Source: Trichostrongylus colubriformis (taxonomy: Eukaryota > Nematoda > Chromadorea > Rhabditida > Trichostrongylidae). From it: a stretch of 64,000 nucleotides of DNA. The translations under genes were made by a program, and so were the position numbers. Positions 22,701-29,800 of this stretch are shown in pieces (the first letter of the stretch is position 1; every line of letters begins with the position of its first letter). The stretch covers positions 8,246,001-8,310,000 of the forward strand of contig OZ022259.1 of the NCBI GenBank assembly GCA_963978905.1, in the 5' to 3' direction. A model generated the notes under the pieces. That model was not told where the DNA came from. It saw only the letters and a program-made list of their open reading frames with translations, and ran no database searches.

Positions 22701-25400
22701 ACTCGGGATGATATGACAAAGTGACTCAACTTTGTTGAAGCAACACCACTGCTAGTCTGCTCGCATGTCCAGCACTTGATCGAAGGCTAGCGCATTTGCT
22801 TTCGGCTTCAGTTTTCTTCTCATTCCACGACGAGTGATCCCAGTCGAGGTCAAGGAATAGTACAATCAATGCTGGCACCCTTTCCAGATATTTCGAAGGC
22901 CAGTCGCGACGCAGAATGCCTATCGGAATAGCACAGTGAGCTACAGTCTATTTCGGAGCGCCTGATAGGGCGTGGCCCACGGACTGAGGTGAGAGTGTAT
23001 CAAACTTTCACTCCGCCACACACTCTCCCTCTTGCCACGCACTCTCACTCTCTCCACTCACCCATGTCCGTTGGCCATGCCCTATCAAGCGCTCTGAAAT
23101 GGAGATAACTTCAACACCGGGCAAACATCTAACGTAATCCTGAAAGGGGTAAACTTCTGTGTCCACAGTGTCCTCACGCACTCACCTAACTTAGCGCCGA
23201 ATAAAGATAGTGGAAACCTGTTGCAAGGGAGATCACAAGTCATGACACCCTTATGTGTTGTTATGATCGCCATGGTCAAAGGAAAGAACAAACGTAAATA
23301 AGCCACTGCGTGAAGGTCACAATGAAACCATCCAACTGTTTCAGAAGACTCAGATGAAAACTAAAGCGGTGCCTACCTTTTCTTATTCAGTTTAAGATTC
23401 CTTCTTTATGTTTGACTTTGCAGTCTTTTCTTGTGATAACTGACTGACTAAAACTGAGTCTGTTTCATTATGGGTACAATGCATCCGGTTCTCGGTATAG
23501 TAAGCACTTCGAAAATGTTGATCATTTAGCGGTCGACAAGAATTGGTTATGGACAGTAAATTGAATTGCATCGGGTGCATACTTAGTTGGGAATATAGTC
23601 ATTTTTAAGCAATTGTCTCTCACCTCATACTATCCTAAAATCATTTAGCTGCAAAGTCTTTCTCTCTTGAGAGTTCGGTAAGAGTTGTAGCAAAGCCGAG
23701 ACAGTGAATTCGTCTCCTCACTCCAAGAATAGCACCCTGCATCATTTTGAATATCTGCGATGAACCGTAGAGATTACCAAGATGACAACATAGCGCAACC
23801 TGCCGGTATTTCAGAACTCACATCGTGGTCTTACTCCTCGTACTCACACTTTGTGCAAGAGCGGTGTTTTTTCCAAATCATTGAGAAAGGATGTTGAAAA
23901 TCGATTTTTTAGGTGCTGATTTGGACACCGAGGATGGAAGCTACTGAACGGCTGTGGCTCTGACTCCAATGCCTCTGTTATCATCATTCATTCAATCATT
24001 TGGTCCTAATCTCAGATGTAGTAAAACTCACAATGAAACTGAAAACCGAATAGAGTGGAAAGAATACTACAGAAGCAGCCAAAAACCACATTGAATACTG
24101 CTTTGAGAAATGGTGCTCGCTCTAAACGAGCAGGTGCTAGATCTCTGTTTTAGCCTGTCCATACATACGACTCTTGCTTGTGAAAGTATAAAAGATGCAC
24201 CTCGGAGACGAACTATACATTTTATTGCTTTTCTTGTTAGCACTTGAGTCTGAGCTGTAACTATACCATCCACATAAGGTTACGAGTAGGAAGACATGTG
24301 TCGCAAAGTGCGACTTTTCCCAGATTTTTCCAGATTCCCAGGCAAGTAGCTATGTTTACATTTTTGGGAAGATTTTAGTTCTCAAAACATAGATTTCTTG
24401 GAGGAAAATTATGTTTACAGGGGAAGAGTTAATGGTCTCAATATCCACGTAATCGCGCTGTCACAGTCACAGTACTATCTCGGGGGACGGAGCAAAGCTG
24501 AGCTGAGCTGAGCCGAGATTCTTCTATTCCTCCTCGATCGCCCTTAAGGCCTACAATCAATACCAACGATCATCTGCTCCGCTTCGAGCACACCGCATTT
24601 TCATAGCCTCGGCCTTCTCGCCACCGAGCAGTGAGCCGATAAGCTCGGCTGCCCCGCGCTGTGTGCTTCGACGACGACTGCAGGCTAGTCGTCTTTTGAT
24701 TCATCTTACCTGGTCTATTCATTTGCTGCTGTATACTCATTCAGGCCACATCACCCACTGGACGGTCCGGCAATATTCGGTCGACGGTTTGGATTCAATA
24801 CCCGGTCAACGACTGTATTCAATACTCGGTCAACTACGCAAGGAAGCTGGTAGTTGACCATTCAACTCCCTGTTTGGGTTCTGCGACACGATTACTCTGT
24901 TCAGGCAGCGTCCAATCAATAACTTGACACCCGTCAGTTTTCCCGCTCCGAACCGAAGGACCCCTGCTTTTCGGTGAACTCATCGGTGGACGGCGAACGA
25001 AGCGGCGTCACTATTTCGCTGGTGATCGTGATATTCGTATCAGAATAAACTATATTAGACCCGCGTGGCACTATCCAAAAGGCGAACAGATTCCACAACA
25101 TGATCATGCATGTGATCCCCTCTACAGGGGACATGGACTGGCTTTATTCGGCGTCGAGCCCAATGTGATCATGTGAATGCCCCAATACTAATGCCCATAT
25201 CACGCCTTTTAGGGTTACGGTAGATGTTTGCCTGGTACCAAAGTTAGCTTACTGTTAAAATAGCAACCATATACAACAACAACAAAAAAAAGAAAATCAA
25301 TGAAAAACCTCTGCCATTTATTTTGTCTGACTTCTGCGGTAACTCCAATTCACCGCATACCAAACGAAGATTTAGTGGAGGACGATCTTGAAGACGCACT
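1670..25400 (-). CDS. TRAPPC11: TRAPPC11 (foie gras) subunit of the TRAPP complex, multi-exon, N- and C-terminal ends not found
   Basis: TRAPPC11 is a scaffold subunit of the TRAPP III tethering complex acting in ER-to-Golgi traffic and autophagy. I joined 24 coding exons on the minus strand by conceptual splicing; together they encode about 870 residues, against roughly 1,130 in human as I recall. Family landmarks appear in the right order: VPALIVLFLDLDWD near the N-terminus, LFKLAFISELRQDT at the start of the foie gras domain, FFGQRPWR and MAQFKKYGCFRM within it, and the beta-rich gryzun-like part after about residue 500. Almost every junction keeps frame with GT-AG sites. Exceptions are the junction between the exons at 22731 and 22359, which is off by one base, and the entry into the exon at 2752. 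Some 45 N-terminal residues (expected between about 25.4 and 26.7 kb) and nearly 200 C-terminal residues (at or beyond the left edge) are missing. Introns are loaded with transposons. Identity is secure; some boundaries are tentative. Confidence 0.9.
1840..1942 (-). CDS. TRAPPC11: TRAPPC11 coding exon
   Basis: YLLLGETRRRTCRIHLSIIA fits the [21 protein letters not shown] region. Donor is GTGAGT. Frame requires the unusual acceptor GGCAAG at 1943; the stronger TTCTTCAG five bases upstream would break frame. Confidence 0.62.
2046..2305. repeat. tandem duplication, period 130 bases, two copies
   Basis: CAGGATTTGGATATGCATAA starts at 2048 and again at 2178, and the similarity continues through to the end of each unit with about a dozen differences. 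Confidence 0.85.
2443..2702. mobile_element. short inverted-repeat element, TTAAAGG(C/A)ACC family, copy 1
   Basis: Begins TTAAAGGAACCAGAAGGGG and ends CCCCTTCCGGTGTCTTTAA. Inner sequence ATGCAAAGAAATGAGCAT recurs in the copies at 6069 and 20217. Non-coding. Confidence 0.75.
2752..2860 (-). CDS. TRAPPC11: TRAPPC11 coding exon (boundaries uncertain)
   Basis: The reading ELEAEFELRVNCLFECKHSL corresponds to the vertebrate [20 protein letters not shown] segment, and it ends at donor GTGAAC. Two acceptors are possible (2861 after TTTTTTCCAAAG, or 2905 after CTCCGCTCAG). Neither is in phase with the exon at 5002, so one small exon is probably missing in between. Confidence 0.55.
3057..4407. mobile_element. 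foldback element, TTGGGTCATTCC family, copy 1
   Basis: Ends are TTGGGTCAATCCATAAGTAA and its near inverse at 4385-4407. Sub-terminal sequence is also inverted (about 3290-3330 against 4140-4190). The centre, about 3530-4060, shows no gene. Confidence 0.75.
4420..4885. mobile_element. mariner-type MITE, 466 bases
   Basis: Perfect terminal repeats starting TTAGGTTGATTCATAATAAA and a TA duplication on each side; no transposase inside. It lies 13 bases from the foldback at 3057-4407. Confidence 0.85.
5002..5061 (-). CDS. TRAPPC11: TRAPPC11 coding exon
   Basis: A 20-codon exon, phase 0 at both ends, acceptor TTCTTCAG, donor GTGAGA. IPVRFSAQLVGSIDLELE fits LYVRCGTVGSRMFLVYV. Confidence 0.7.
5136..5262 (-). 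CDS. TRAPPC11: TRAPPC11 coding exon
   Basis: Acceptor TTAGTTCAG, donor GTGAGT. Forty-two full codons with LDFKRNEQQS...FVDEDDELRSELTI, clearly coding by codon use and matching the vertebrate region that ends with the GDLHPGEQL block. Confidence 0.78.
5634..6031. mobile_element. inverted-repeat element, GGAATCGTCCACGGAAAA family, copy 1
   Basis: Left end AGGAATCGTCCACAGAAAAA, right end its inverse at about 6012-6031. A GC-rich core contains CGAGTGGGCGGGGCC. Confidence 0.75.
6069..6532. mobile_element. short inverted-repeat element, TTAAAGG(C/A)ACC family, copy 2
   Basis: TTAAAGGAACCGGAAGGGGT at the left and CCCCTTCTGGTGTTTAAAGG at the right. Directly follows the element ending at 6031. Confidence 0.75.
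6704..6832 (-). CDS. TRAPPC11: TRAPPC11 coding exon
   Basis: Acceptor TCTCTTTAAG, donor GTATGT. The peptide starts IAAS and contains NPSTTHVNC and EIAAATLELKN, matching the IQAS...PNISVHLL...CLVVTIQSHEK segment. The two bases left at its end plus the first base of the next exon make an arginine codon. Confidence 0.72.
6895..6935 (-). CDS. TRAPPC11: TRAPPC11 small coding exon
   Basis: A 41-base exon with acceptor GTCTTTACAG and donor GTATGG. Its phases (0 in, 2 out) bridge the flanking exons exactly, and it ends CSMLR where vertebrates have HWDSII. Confidence 0.62.
7357..7431 (-). CDS. TRAPPC11: TRAPPC11 coding exon (probable)
   Basis: Twenty-five codons ending at donor GTGAGA. NAPCILLPFGPYYFD aligns with NETGRCVVLNWQGGGGD. 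The acceptor (GCTAAAAAG) lacks a pyrimidine tract, so the 5-prime boundary is uncertain, though the phase fits. Confidence 0.62.
7503..7689 (-). CDS. TRAPPC11: TRAPPC11 coding exon (beta-rich region)
   Basis: Acceptor TTCATTTCAG, donor GTGAGT. The peptide begins FSAVVVGCDLE and contains FVTLKPQTKTTVIVMLDL, equivalent to FSKLCVSFNNQ and CLVPGKTRKLLFKFV in vertebrates. Phase agrees with the exon at 9171. Confidence 0.8.
7848..8274. mobile_element. inverted-repeat element, GGAATCGTCCACGGAAAA family, copy 2
   Basis: AAAGGAATCGTCCACGGAAA at 7848 and the inverse TTCCGTGGAGGATTCCTTT at the right end. The core is similar to the copy at 5634. Confidence 0.78.
9047..9124. repeat. 39-base tandem duplication
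   Basis: Two identical units beginning CCAACTTGGCAAAAATTTCA, in a TRAPPC11 intron. Confidence 0.95.
9171..9259 (-). CDS. TRAPPC11: TRAPPC11 coding exon
   Basis: Acceptor CATGATTTAG, donor GTATGG. DARVPVRVCLKSSAMHPI matches VDVPVQFDIYLKADCPHPI. Ends with two bases of a codon, as the next exon requires. A 39-base tandem duplication lies in the following intron at 9047-9124. Confidence 0.82.
9332..9427 (-). CDS. TRAPPC11: TRAPPC11 coding exon
   Basis: Thirty-two codons, acceptor ATACTTGCAG, donor GTGGGT, phase 0 both sides. AQYQQNWAKVFTERQFFSI aligns with the vertebrate AQKLWADRISLAGSNIFTI segment. Confidence 0.78.
10690..12130. repeat. large imperfect inverted repeat, arms about 0.75 kb
   Basis: The left arm, about 10690-11510, matches the reverse complement of about 11570-12130 and beyond in blocks. 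Examples are GTGCGACGAGTTCAACATTC at 10811 against the inverse of 12026-12050, and AGATCAGGTCA at 11472 against its inverse at 11592. The centre is near 11530. Open frames in both arms are explained by this symmetry. Further sub-repeats occur near 12270 and 14020. Confidence 0.75.
12526..12592. repeat. 37-base tandem duplication
   Basis: TCTTGTACAATGATTGCAAA occurs at 12526 and 12563 with the same following bases. Confidence 0.85.
13231..13356 (-). CDS. TRAPPC11: TRAPPC11 coding exon, end of foie gras domain
   Basis: Forty-two codons separated from the previous exon by a 50-base intron, the shortest seen here. Acceptor GCATTTAAG, donor GTAGTT. It begins DYVWCCVQLILNS (DYITYSLELLGRA in human), followed by a proline-rich linker. 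The next intron (9428-13230) is 3.8 kb. Confidence 0.83.
13407..13553 (-). CDS. TRAPPC11: TRAPPC11 coding exon
   Basis: Forty-nine codons, acceptor CTTATTTAG, donor GTTCGT, phase 0 both sides. ANVYYSSGDLVRALQLW aligns without gaps to the vertebrate EEYYYAKDYTKALKLL stretch. Confidence 0.87.
14070..15350 (-). mobile_element. mariner element with intact terminal repeats and one frameshift
   Basis: The element is 1,281 bases with identical terminal inverted repeats beginning TTAGGTTGTCCGAAAAGTAA and a TA duplication on each side. The minus-strand transposase starts at about 15175 (MDEKKKLNRAALLLLY) with the helix-turn-helix region. The first catalytic aspartate is in VTMDEKYC, and the other two, in LLMDNARPH and SPDLAPSDFH, are 34 residues apart (DD34D). 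One frameshift near 14620-14640 breaks the frame between the first and second aspartates. Hookworm mariners of the bandit type are known; I cannot confirm this is one. It sits in a TRAPPC11 intron. Confidence 0.93.
14260..15175 (-). pseudogene. mariner transposase, single frameshift
   Basis: The N-terminal part is read from 15175 to about 14635 and the C-terminal part from about 14640 to 14260 in another frame. All three catalytic aspartates survive, and no other disabling change was noticed. Length is close to the usual 340-350 residues. Confidence 0.85.
15961..16993. mobile_element. foldback element, TTGGGTCATTCC family, copy 2
   Basis: Ends TTGGGTCATTCCATAAGTAG and its inverse at 16970-16993. 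Arms of about 330 bases (15961-16290 and 16660-16993) are inverted copies around a unique centre. Non-coding as far as seen. Confidence 0.8.
17271..18016. mobile_element. TTAAAGG(C/A)ACC family element, copy 3, with a nested insertion
   Basis: TTTAAAGGCACCGGGAGGGG at the left and CTCCTGGTGTCTTTAA at the right. The right part is near-identical to 6330-6520. A different short element is nested at 17603-17818. Confidence 0.7.
17603..17818. mobile_element. short inverted-repeat element nested in a larger one
   Basis: Starts GGGTCAAATAAAGTCGGGGG and ends with the inverse CCCCGACTTTATTTGACCC. The interior is also partly palindromic. Confidence 0.8.
18302..18409 (-). CDS. TRAPPC11: TRAPPC11 coding exon (AMAQFKKYGCFRM)
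   Basis: Thirty-six codons, acceptor GCCATTCAG, donor GTGCGT. LLNAAMAQFKKYGCFRM matches LLSNAVAQFKKYKCPRM. The following intron (13554-18301) is about 4.7 kb and contains a complete mariner element and other repeats. Confidence 0.92.
18513..18599 (-). CDS. TRAPPC11: TRAPPC11 coding exon (FFGQRPWR)
   Basis: Twenty-nine codons, acceptor GTTTTCAG, donor GTAAAA. FFGQRPWR is the most recognisable signature of the family (FYGQRPWR in vertebrates). Confidence 0.92.
18690..18748 (-). CDS. TRAPPC11: TRAPPC11 coding exon (YPVPDPM)
   Basis: A short exon with acceptor TTGTATTCAG and donor GTAGGT. KPYPVPDPMANINNT lines up with MYPNPDPLETQTG. Phases agree on both sides. Confidence 0.86.
18842..18983 (-). 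CDS. TRAPPC11: TRAPPC11 coding exon (foie gras domain)
   Basis: Acceptor CTCATTGCAG, donor GTAGGT. FAQLFEQAVINGLTALATLNPG matches the family segment around [22 protein letters not shown]. Ends after one base of a codon. Confidence 0.9.
19051..19200 (-). CDS. TRAPPC11: TRAPPC11 coding exon (foie gras domain)
   Basis: Exactly 50 codons, phase 0 at both ends, acceptor TTTTTTCAG and donor GTGTGT. ICELSFLHNMAVEAINHMRRH corresponds to [21 protein letters not shown]. Confidence 0.9.
19275..19377 (-). CDS. TRAPPC11: TRAPPC11 coding exon (foie gras domain)
   Basis: Acceptor TATTTGCAG, donor GTGAGT. The peptide NYRLAYEQC...YEWRSVVGLLNYK matches NYRTAYNLV...EIKTMAGFINYK. The preceding intron (19378-21933) holds repeats and an unassigned coding-like stretch. 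Confidence 0.9.
20217..20682. mobile_element. TTAAAGG(C/A)ACC family element, copy 4, reversed
   Basis: AAAGACACCAGAAGGAGGTA at the left and CCCCTTCCGGTTCCTTTAAG at the right, inverse orientation to the copy at 6069. Confidence 0.75.
20686..20961 (-). other. unassigned coding-like stretch inside a TRAPPC11 intron
   Basis: The minus strand is open for over 90 codons and includes KQQQLQHRRTSEAFKLQSLK and NLAELEILIDERRVLESA. It cannot belong to TRAPPC11, because the flanking exons join without a gap in the alignment. It abuts the element ending at 20682, so it may be a captured gene fragment. The plus strand is also open over 62 codons. Confidence 0.25.
21243..21490. mobile_element. GC-rich palindromic element, GTGTGTGCAGATATGACAGC family, copy 1
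   Basis: Left GGTGTGTGCACATATGACAG and right its inverse CTGTCGTATCTGCGCACACC. The interior is GC-rich and partly self-complementary. Confidence 0.75.
21934..22043 (-). CDS. TRAPPC11: TRAPPC11 coding exon, start of foie gras domain
   Basis: Acceptor GACTTCAG, donor GTGAGA. VVRQLFKLAFISELRQDTHTA matches the family signature [21 protein letters not shown] almost residue for residue. Ends with two bases of a codon, completed by the next exon. Confidence 0.92.
22097..22165 (-). CDS. TRAPPC11: TRAPPC11 coding exon (GYVAKLESAFHELAQ)
   Basis: A 23-codon exon, phase 0 at both ends, with acceptor ATATTCAG and donor GTTAGT. GYVAKLESAFHELAQGFY corresponds to GYIIRLENAFYEHAQTYY. Confidence 0.9.
22242..22359 (-). 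CDS. TRAPPC11: TRAPPC11 coding exon
   Basis: Acceptor GTTTTCAG, donor GTAGGT. The peptide holds GDDPLATERAHELC and TPRQLFVVPMLGDLT, equivalent to GEDVIASERAAALC and GKSLFVLPHTDHLV in vertebrates. Its upstream junction is one base out of frame as read. Confidence 0.87.
22731..22919 (-). CDS. TRAPPC11: TRAPPC11 coding exon, conserved VPALIVLFLDLDWD block
   Basis: Sixty-two codons with GILRRDW, VPALIVLFLDLDWD and LAVVLLQQ, matching the conserved N-terminal region of TRAPPC11. The acceptor (GATAG at 22920) is only 23 bases from a short inverted-repeat element at 22944-23105. The only usable donor leaves one base over, while the next exon needs two. Confidence 0.88.
22944..23105. mobile_element. 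TA-flanked palindromic MITE, CAGTC(C/T)ATTTCGGAGCGC family, copy 1
   Basis: Starts CAGTCTATTTCGGAGCGCCT after TA and ends with the inverse before TA. Located 24 bases upstream of the acceptor of the TRAPPC11 exon at 22919. Confidence 0.8.
23106..25308. other. TRAPPC11 intron, no gene recognised
   Basis: Contains the MITE boundary at 23105, repeats of AGCTGAGCTGAGC near 24498, and the unassigned open frame at 24934-25134. No further TRAPPC11 exon is expected here. Confidence 0.5.
24934..25134 (-). other. unassigned open frame with coding-like codon use
   Basis: Sixty-six codons ending in TGA, with a hydrophobic start (MLWNLFAFWIV) and a polar tail (TNITITSEIVTPLRSPSTDE). Third positions are rich in C and G. 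It lies in the TRAPPC11 intron after the exon at 25309 and does not match that protein. It might be the end of a retroelement protein. Not recognised. Confidence 0.25.
25309..25400 (-). CDS. TRAPPC11: TRAPPC11 coding exon (most N-terminal found)
   Basis: Acceptor TTGTTTTCAG precedes the exon and it ends with donor GTTTTT. The peptide contains RPPLNLRLVCGELELPQ, which lines up with RVPISFKVLPGDHEYPK of vertebrate TRAPPC11. It starts with the third base of a codon and ends with the first base of one, which fits the phase of the next exon at 22919. Confidence 0.72.
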
Positions 25401-26735
25401 CTGAAAACAAACCACTGCATTGCAAATTACTGCTACAACCCTCACAAGTAAGTCAGTATTCAAACATTAAAAATTCCTGATGTCGTTGATTTTGGTCTTT
25501 CAACACTGTTCACAATCCATCTAACCACAGAACTCAAGACTATGGAACTGCATTTTCATAGAAGATGGTGCACCACCTTGCCACGTCAGGAGCCCATTGA
25601 AGTGCTCAAAGTTACCATACTCAGCAACAAAATGTAGGAAATAATGCCCTGGACACTGAGATTACTGTATGAGATTCGAAAGAATACACCACCTGAAAGC
25701 TCAGTAGATTCGGTTCATACCTCTGCATAATGTGGATCTTCACCTTACTATAGGGTCGTACAACTAGGCATAAGAATGGCTGACCATGATATAGTCTTCA
25801 ATAGCGAATCAGCAAAGCTGTTTACATAGCAACCAAGCTGTCGAGGTTCAAGTCGGTACGATCCCCCTCGAAATTTCCCCACCCATCTCCTCTTCAACAA
25901 GCTACCCTTCTCCTAGACGACGCCTCCAAAGCTGAAACTGTCCACGCAGGGCTGTGTGTGTCTATAATCGAGCCGTCTCTCCAAAATGTCGTTTAATCGA
26001 TAATCATACCACTGCCACCTAATACAAAGTATGATTATGGACTGGCGACCTTATTTTAGAAATCACCTCATCGGTTAAGTTTTCCTCTAGGATCAGTCGA
26101 TGGAGATTTTGCGAATACTATCCCCGCTTTCCATCCCAGAATAATTCCTCCTGCGCGGAAGGATCTTTGACAGAGCCTTGATTACATTACATGGACGAGT
26201 GAGATCAAGGACTGATGAATCCACGAACAGCCAAAATTCTTGATGCGGTTGAGAAAACATGACTTGCGTCCATCTTTGACACCAGATCATCTGCACTTCG
26301 TTGTCAATCACAGAGCTCCCAGGAAAACAATGCTTTCTATTATACCTTCCAGTTTGAAGAAAAATACTTCCATCCGCCAAATTGACGAACATATGGATCC
26401 TAGGCCGATAGCAACAGTAGGACTATACAGATCAAGCTTTCTCACTCAGCCCACTGCAACTACTCTAATCGCTATAGCATGACTATTCATGTGACTTACC
26501 CAAACGCGCTCACAAGAGCTGAATGTGACTCCTTATTGTTTGGATCAAGTCCGGTAAGGAATATCAACTGTTGTGGTCTTCCACCCAACCAGTCTCCGGC
26601 CTCAACCGGATCCATTACCCAAAAGAAGAACAACACATTCTCAAATGTCCAATTTATTCTATAAAATGCATCTTCACCGCAACTTATGTATCAAACAGAA
26701 TATCTGGTGTTCGAGCTGCACATATCCATAACAAT
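25401..26735. other. gap between rps-29 and the first TRAPPC11 exon found
   Basis: The missing TRAPPC11 first exon should be here or further up. A minus-strand piece near 26350-26420 (CYRPRIHMFVNLADG, then donor GTATAA) is faintly reminiscent of RPMAFVTLTGLD but too weak to call. Confidence 0.3.
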
Positions 26736-26741
26736 TTTATT
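26736..26741 (-). terminator. polyadenylation signal AATAAA of rps-29
   Basis: AATAAA on the minus strand, 60 bases after the rps-29 stop codon. Confidence 0.6.
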
Positions 26742-26800
26742 CGGAGTCATAACCAACACGATAAAACAATAGAAAAAAGCCGAACCATCTCTTCCGTCCG

Positions 26801-26809
26801 TCAATCCAG
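26801..26809 (-). CDS. rps-29: rps-29 coding exon 3 (Leu-Asp-stop)
   Basis: CTG GAT TGA follows the acceptor TATTTTTAG at 26810. S29 proteins end in LD, so this nine-base coding tip completes the protein. Confidence 0.88.
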   Translation of the reverse strand: MD

Positions 26810-29800
26810 CTAAAAATAAGGACAGTAATACAACAATGAAAGCACCATGTGAAAATAAATTTTTCAAGAGAAGCAAATGTGTGGATCTCTTCACTACGCG
26901 AGTACATCGTAAATACCACGTTTTCGACGAGATCCTCTGCTCTTGCAGGAATAACTATCCGTACAAACAAAAGATTGTCAGAAATGGGATCCTGCGTGCG
27001 TAATATGGTATAATAGAGGAGTCAATACCTTTTTGAACCCAATGTCCTTCGCGTATTCTCGGAAGCATCTACGGCACATATCGAGGCCGTATTTACGGAT
27101 CAGACCATGGTGGTTGGAGCACACACGGCTAAATGAAAAAAAAATTGCTGCTTTCGGTAATTTCAAAAGAAAAGTATAAAAACAAGCCATTTTTCATCAA
27201 TCTTTTCGCCAGTGAATGTTTGCTGTGCCCTCTTCGAGTTAGGGAGCAAACAATAAAGCTGTCCCAGTGGAAAATATTGCACTTGCTGTGGCACTGGTTA
27301 AGAAGAATCGATTACAAACGGGAAAAATCCAGACAGTTACGTTTTGAAAGGGTAGAACCGGAGCAGACCTGACAGTAAGTTTCTCTGATTGCATTCAAAA
27401 TCGAAAGAAAACATTTTACGTCGGAGTTGATGCAAGTGTTGATATCCATTTCATGAACACGTTTTGATGAACTTCGGCATAACCCCCGTTCAAAAAAAAA
27501 AAAACCATCATAGGCCTGCGACGCTTTTCAATGATCACTAACTATGTGCACCATGACATTTCATGAAAAATTCAGAAGAGGCCCGAGAATAATCTGGAGC
27601 AATCGTTCACATACCATGCGACGATATCAAGAGGCTTATATTGGTTGTCTATACATCGAAGTTTCATGGTGAATCCATATTTCATTTCTTGTCACTCTCA
27701 TTTCATTTTGAGAGCGCTGAATTTTTCCACATCGAACACATTTCTCGAATTAGAATCAAGATAATTTCATTAAAAATGCTGCGCAAGTGACTACTGTGAG
27801 ACTCGAACTAGTCCAACTGAATGCTGAGAACTTGCATCAATTTATGCAACTTCATTGACGAAGTGAACAATAGGCAACAAGCGGATGACTGCAGACGAAG
27901 CTGTTCCAGATAATGTAAAACGTTCCATATCTACTACGCTTCGAAACATTGCTCCTCGCAAAAGTTACGAAGCATACAAATGTCTTTGATGAGCACAAGC
28001 AATTGAGGTTCTGAACTTTGACACGGCAGACAAAAAACCTTACTCCAAAAAACTGGATTGAACGGTGCAGATAGCGTAGCTTGGCAACTGCGAACGAAAC
28101 AGCATTCTAGTAGCCACAGTGTTGCTACTATTCGGAGAATTCAGGTGCGATAATCGAATTAAGAAGCAAAAATTCGATTTACAACCATGCAGCAAAATTG
28201 AACATAGATGTTTAGGTGTACTTACATGTTGTCTTTATGTTCAGTAAAGAGGGTACCACCATAAAGCTTTGACGACACTCAACCGTGTTTGAATCAATGC
28301 ATTCGTTAAAGCCTAGGCGATGGACCAAAAGACCATAATGTCACTGCGAATAATGCACTTCGTCGAGACATTCTGGCAAACGCAAGCAATCAGCAGAAAC
28401 AGTGACAACCATTAAGTCATCACATTGCGTAATGTCATGATTGTCGTCATGCAAGCACTCCAGGCAAACCATGAATCAATATAAATTTTTGGTGTTATGT
28501 AGTTGCGGGAGGTACACTCCACCGTGCTCGGCGTCCTCATAAACTGAAGCTAAGGCTCTTAGCTGAGCATTAGTTTATGGGGACGCCTCTACCTCTCAAG
28601 TGGGACTTACGTAAAAAATACACATCTGAGTGCACAAACCGATGACTGTAGAGTGGTATCGAGAGAGGACAGCGCGACAATGAGTTCATTCTCCACTCCC
28701 TAACTATTAGGTTGTCCCAAAAGTCTTGTAGGATTTTTTTTCGATCTCACTTTCTATTATTTTTTCTTCCAACAAACAACAATTAGGCAGCAACGTATTC
28801 ACTATTGTTATCGACAACACTCTGCCACCTCATAGGTAAATCGTTGATTCCCTTCTCCCAGAACTCCGGGTTCTGAGAGTCGAAGAAGTCAGCGATCGCC
28901 TTTGCAAGCATGTCATAATCAGCGAATTTTCTCTTGGCCAGGAAGGATTCAAGAAGATGGGTAAGGTGATAGTCAGAAGGGGCCATGTCTAGAGTGTATG
29001 GTGGGTGGGGCAGCACATCTCAGCGGGGCTCCTGTAGCTTGGCCCGGGTACACTTCGCAACGTTTGGAAGGGCGTTGTCATGAAGGAGGGTGACCGCGGA
29101 CCTTCTCAGACGCTTTTCTTGAATAGCGACGGCGATCTGCTGGAGCTGGTGGGTGTATAGGGAAGCGGAGACTGTCTCGCCTTGTGCCAGCACCTCTTAG
29201 AAAAGCATTCCTACCGCGTCCAGAAGCAGCAGAGTAGAATCTTCTTCTGATGGAGGTCGGACATGGGCTGCGTCGGCGGCTCGGCGTCACGTAGCAGCCA
29301 AAAGGCGCGGGGTGCGTTGGTATCGTACATGTCTCAGCTTTCATGGCCCGTAACCAGATAGGCGAGAAAGAAGTTGCGATGCGGGCGGTGCAGCAGCGAT
29401 TGACAGATGCTCACACGAGCACTTTCGTGAGCATTCAACAGGGTATTAGATCCATCGCGACAGCACTTTCCGATAACTGGGCTCGTGAAGGCGACGATTC
29501 ACGGTTATGGGTGTTTGTCCATTCCTCTCCGCCAGCTCGCGCATGTTGTTTTCAGGATGGGCGCGAACGGCGGAGAGCAGCGTCTCGTCGTCGAATGCGT
29601 GTGGGCGTCCCGTGGGTGGCTTGTCTTCCATGTCAATCTCGCCGTTGCTGAAGCTGATGAGCGAGCGGCGTACAGTCTCGTAGCTCACATATCCCTTGCC
29701 CAGTGCAGGGTTGATGGAATCGCAAGCTTCCGTCGCTTTGCTACCCCAAAACCACTCATAGCAGATGACACGGCGTGCTAGGTGGGTATCGACTACGGGC

